Assembly: GCA_003694825.1 (NCBI GenBank)
Contig: RFJS01000099.1
Location: 1 to 7,196, forward strand
Direction: 5' to 3'
Length of the DNA stretch: 7,196 nt
Source of the DNA: Verrucomicrobiota bacterium
GTDB taxonomy: Bacteria; Verrucomicrobiota; Verrucomicrobiia; Opitutales; Opitutaceae
The notes beneath the pieces were generated by a model. That model saw nothing but the letters and a program-made list of their open reading frames with translations. It ran no database searches and was not told the DNA's origin. Each line of letters starts with the position of its first letter. Position 1 is the first letter of the stretch. A program made the translations under genes and the position numbers. Below are positions 5,905 through 7,196 of this stretch, piece by piece.

Positions 5905-7196
5905 ATGCGCAACACCTGGCTCCAGACCCGCACAGCAGGCGTCCTCGCGCACATCTCCTCGCTCCCCGGAGCGCACGGCATCGGCAACCTCGGCTCGAGC
6001 GCACGCCGGTTCGTCGACTTTCTCGCCCGGACGGGATTTCGCCATTGGCAGATCTGTCCCCTCGGCCCGACGAGCTACGGCGATTCCCCTTACCAATCCT
6101 TTTCGAGCTTCGCGGGAAACCCCTACTTCATCGACCTGCAGGAACTTGTCGAACTCGGGTTGCTCACCGCGGACGAGGTCGCACCGCTCTCGCGGCTCCC
6201 GGTCGAGCGCGTGGACTATGCCGGCCTGTATGAACGGTTCTGGGACGTCCTCGCGTGTGCGCACCGCCGGTTTCTGGGCCGCGGGCGTCCGGACCTCGAC
6301 GGATTCGGCAGTTTCGAGACCTTCGTCCGCGAGCAGAGCGAGTGGTTGCGTCCCTATGCGGACTTCATGGCGCTGAAGGCACGCTTCGGCGGCTTACCAT
6401 GGATGCAGTGGCCGGCGGAAGTGCGCGGCTGGCATGAGGATCTGCGCGAGGCACTGCCGCAGGCGACGCGCGAGGAGGCCGAGAGACAGGAGTTTTATCA
6501 ATACCTGTTTTTCGGGCAATGGTGGCGCCTGCGCGACTATGCACACCGGCAGGGCGTCTCCATCATCGGCGACATCCCGATCTTCGTGGCGCTCGACAGT
6601 GCCGACACCTGGCACAGCCGCCCCATCTTTCGCGTCGACGACAATGGTCAGCCGACCGTCGTGGCCGGCGTGCCGCCGGACTATTATTCCGAGTCCGGCC
6701 AGCTCTGGGGCAATCCTCTCTACGATTGGGACTACCTCGAGCGAACGGGCTTCGCCTGGTGGATCGACCGGCTTCGCGCGTCTTTCGAGCTCTTTGACAT
6801 CGTGCGGCTCGATCATTTTCGAGGCTTCGATTCGTATTGGGAGGTCCCGGCTTCGGCCGCGGACGCCCGCACGGGCCGGTGGCGCCGCGGGCCCGGCATG
6901 AAGTTCTTCGATGCCGTGCGGCGGTCCCTGCTCCGCGCGCGCATCATCGCTGAGGACCTCGGCTATATCACCGAGGATGTCTTTCAACTGCGGCTGAAGG
7001 CCGGCCTGCCGGGGATGAAGATCCTTCAGTTCGCCTACGGACACGACGAGAACAACGTCAACCTGCCGCACTTCTACCCGCGCGAGAGCGTCGTGTATAC
7101 AGGCACCCACGACAACAACACCATTCGCGGATGGCTGGCCTCGCTCGATGCGGAGACGCTGGCGCGGGTGGACGACTATTTCGACCTGCGGGGCGA
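5905..7196 (+). CDS. malQ: 4-alpha-glucanotransferase (amylomaltase, GH77), 3' end outside the window
   Basis: First 430 codons of a cytoplasmic enzyme that transfers maltooligosaccharide units between alpha-1,4-glucans, releasing glucose and longer chains for phosphorolysis. The reading frame is open to the right edge; amylomaltases are usually near 500 residues, so about 70 are missing. The start MRNTWLQTRTAGVLAHISSLPG matches the short, Thermus-type family N-terminus, which supports this ATG. Family motifs follow: IGDIPIFVALDSADTW (221-236), the active-site loop GVPPDYYSESGQLWGNP (255-271), VRLDHFRGF (300-308) with nucleophile D303, IIAEDLG (347-353) with acid/base E350, LPGMKILQFA (368-377), and TGTHDNNT (399-406) with transition-state D403. 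There is no signal peptide. It lies 176 bp after the receptor, behind a terminator, so it may have its own promoter. No Shine-Dalgarno is present; the 38 bases before ATG are 32 pyrimidines. No frameshift was seen. Confidence 0.95.
   Translation, partial: MRNTWLQTRTAGVLAHISSLPGAHGIGNLGSSARRFVDFLARTGFRHWQICPLGPTSYGDSPYQSFSSFAGNPYFIDLQELVELGLLTADEVAPLSRLPVERVDYAGLYERFWDVLACAHRRFLGRGRPDLDGFGSFETFVREQSEWLRPYADFMALKARFGGLPWMQWPAEVRGWHEDLREALPQATREEAERQEFYQYLFFGQWWRLRDYAHRQGVSIIGDIPIFVALDSADTWHSRPIFRVDDNGQPTVVAGVPPDYYSESGQLWGNPLYDWDYLERTGFAWWIDRLRASFELFDIVRLDHFRGFDSYWEVPASAADARTGRWRRGPGMKFFDAVRRSLLRARIIAEDLGYITEDVFQLRLKAGLPGMKILQFAYGHDENNVNLPHFYPRESVVYTGTHDNNTIRGWLASLDAETLARVDDYFDLRG

Noticed and set aside
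2954..6004. A 1016-codon open frame on the minus strand running opposite the whole receptor gene and into malQ
   Set aside because: It mirrors the receptor's codon structure in GC-rich DNA, gives a repetitive Gly/Ala/Arg/Glu/Val/Asp-rich translation with no recognisable domain, and conflicts with two well-supported genes and a terminator.
5834..6376. A 180-codon plus-strand frame overlapping the malQ 5' part
   Set aside because: Ser/Arg/Thr-rich shadow in a different frame from malQ, which carries clear GH77 motifs through the same bases.
1..7196. CRISPR arrays, tRNA or rRNA genes, insertion sequences, defence systems
   Set aside because: No regularly spaced direct repeats, no tRNA-like cloverleaf, no transposase and no nuclease or toxin genes were seen; nearly all sequence is accounted for by three metabolic genes and their control regions.

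Overview
The window is a GC-rich bacterial segment carrying a compact starch/maltodextrin utilisation locus. It holds three genes: a secreted GH13 alpha-amylase-type enzyme on the minus strand (15-2540), a divergently transcribed TonB-dependent outer-membrane receptor on the plus strand (2987-5728), and downstream on the plus strand a GH77 4-alpha-glucanotransferase (malQ-type amylomaltase, from 5905) that runs off the right edge.

The likely source is a Gram-negative member of Verrucomicrobiota, probably Opitutaceae-like. The receptor proves an outer membrane. Its mature N-terminus carries a 'VELSPFEVT' segment that I recognise as the usual TonB-box region of Opitutus-type receptors, and the amylase ends in Ig-like modules of the kind common in Verrucomicrobiota and Planctomycetota. 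This placement is inferred from motifs; no marker gene is present. None of the three genes has a convincing Shine-Dalgarno sequence.

Layout. 1-14: only the sequence just past the amylase stop. 15-2540: amylase. 2541-2986: a 446-bp divergent intergenic region, locally more AT-rich, holding a near-perfect inverted pair of a 17-bp motif (2697-2713 and 2827-2843, 16/17 identical), one copy facing each gene, plus several shorter dyads and hairpins. 2987-5728: receptor. 5729-5904: a strong intrinsic terminator (12-bp stem, T-rich tail) followed by a second compound hairpin and a pyrimidine-rich leader. 5905-7196: the first 430 codons of malQ, with all three catalytic acids present.

Model (inference): the exported amylase cuts starch or glycogen to maltodextrins. 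The receptor moves them across the outer membrane using TonB energy. An inner-membrane transporter not seen here brings them into the cytoplasm, where MalQ disproportionates them for phosphorylase and glucokinase. The paired motif suggests that amylase and receptor are switched on together. The terminator and separate leader suggest that malQ is at least partly uncoupled. No SusD-like protein, inner-membrane transporter or regulator gene lies in the window. The parts belong to known families; the least explained element is the divergent control region.
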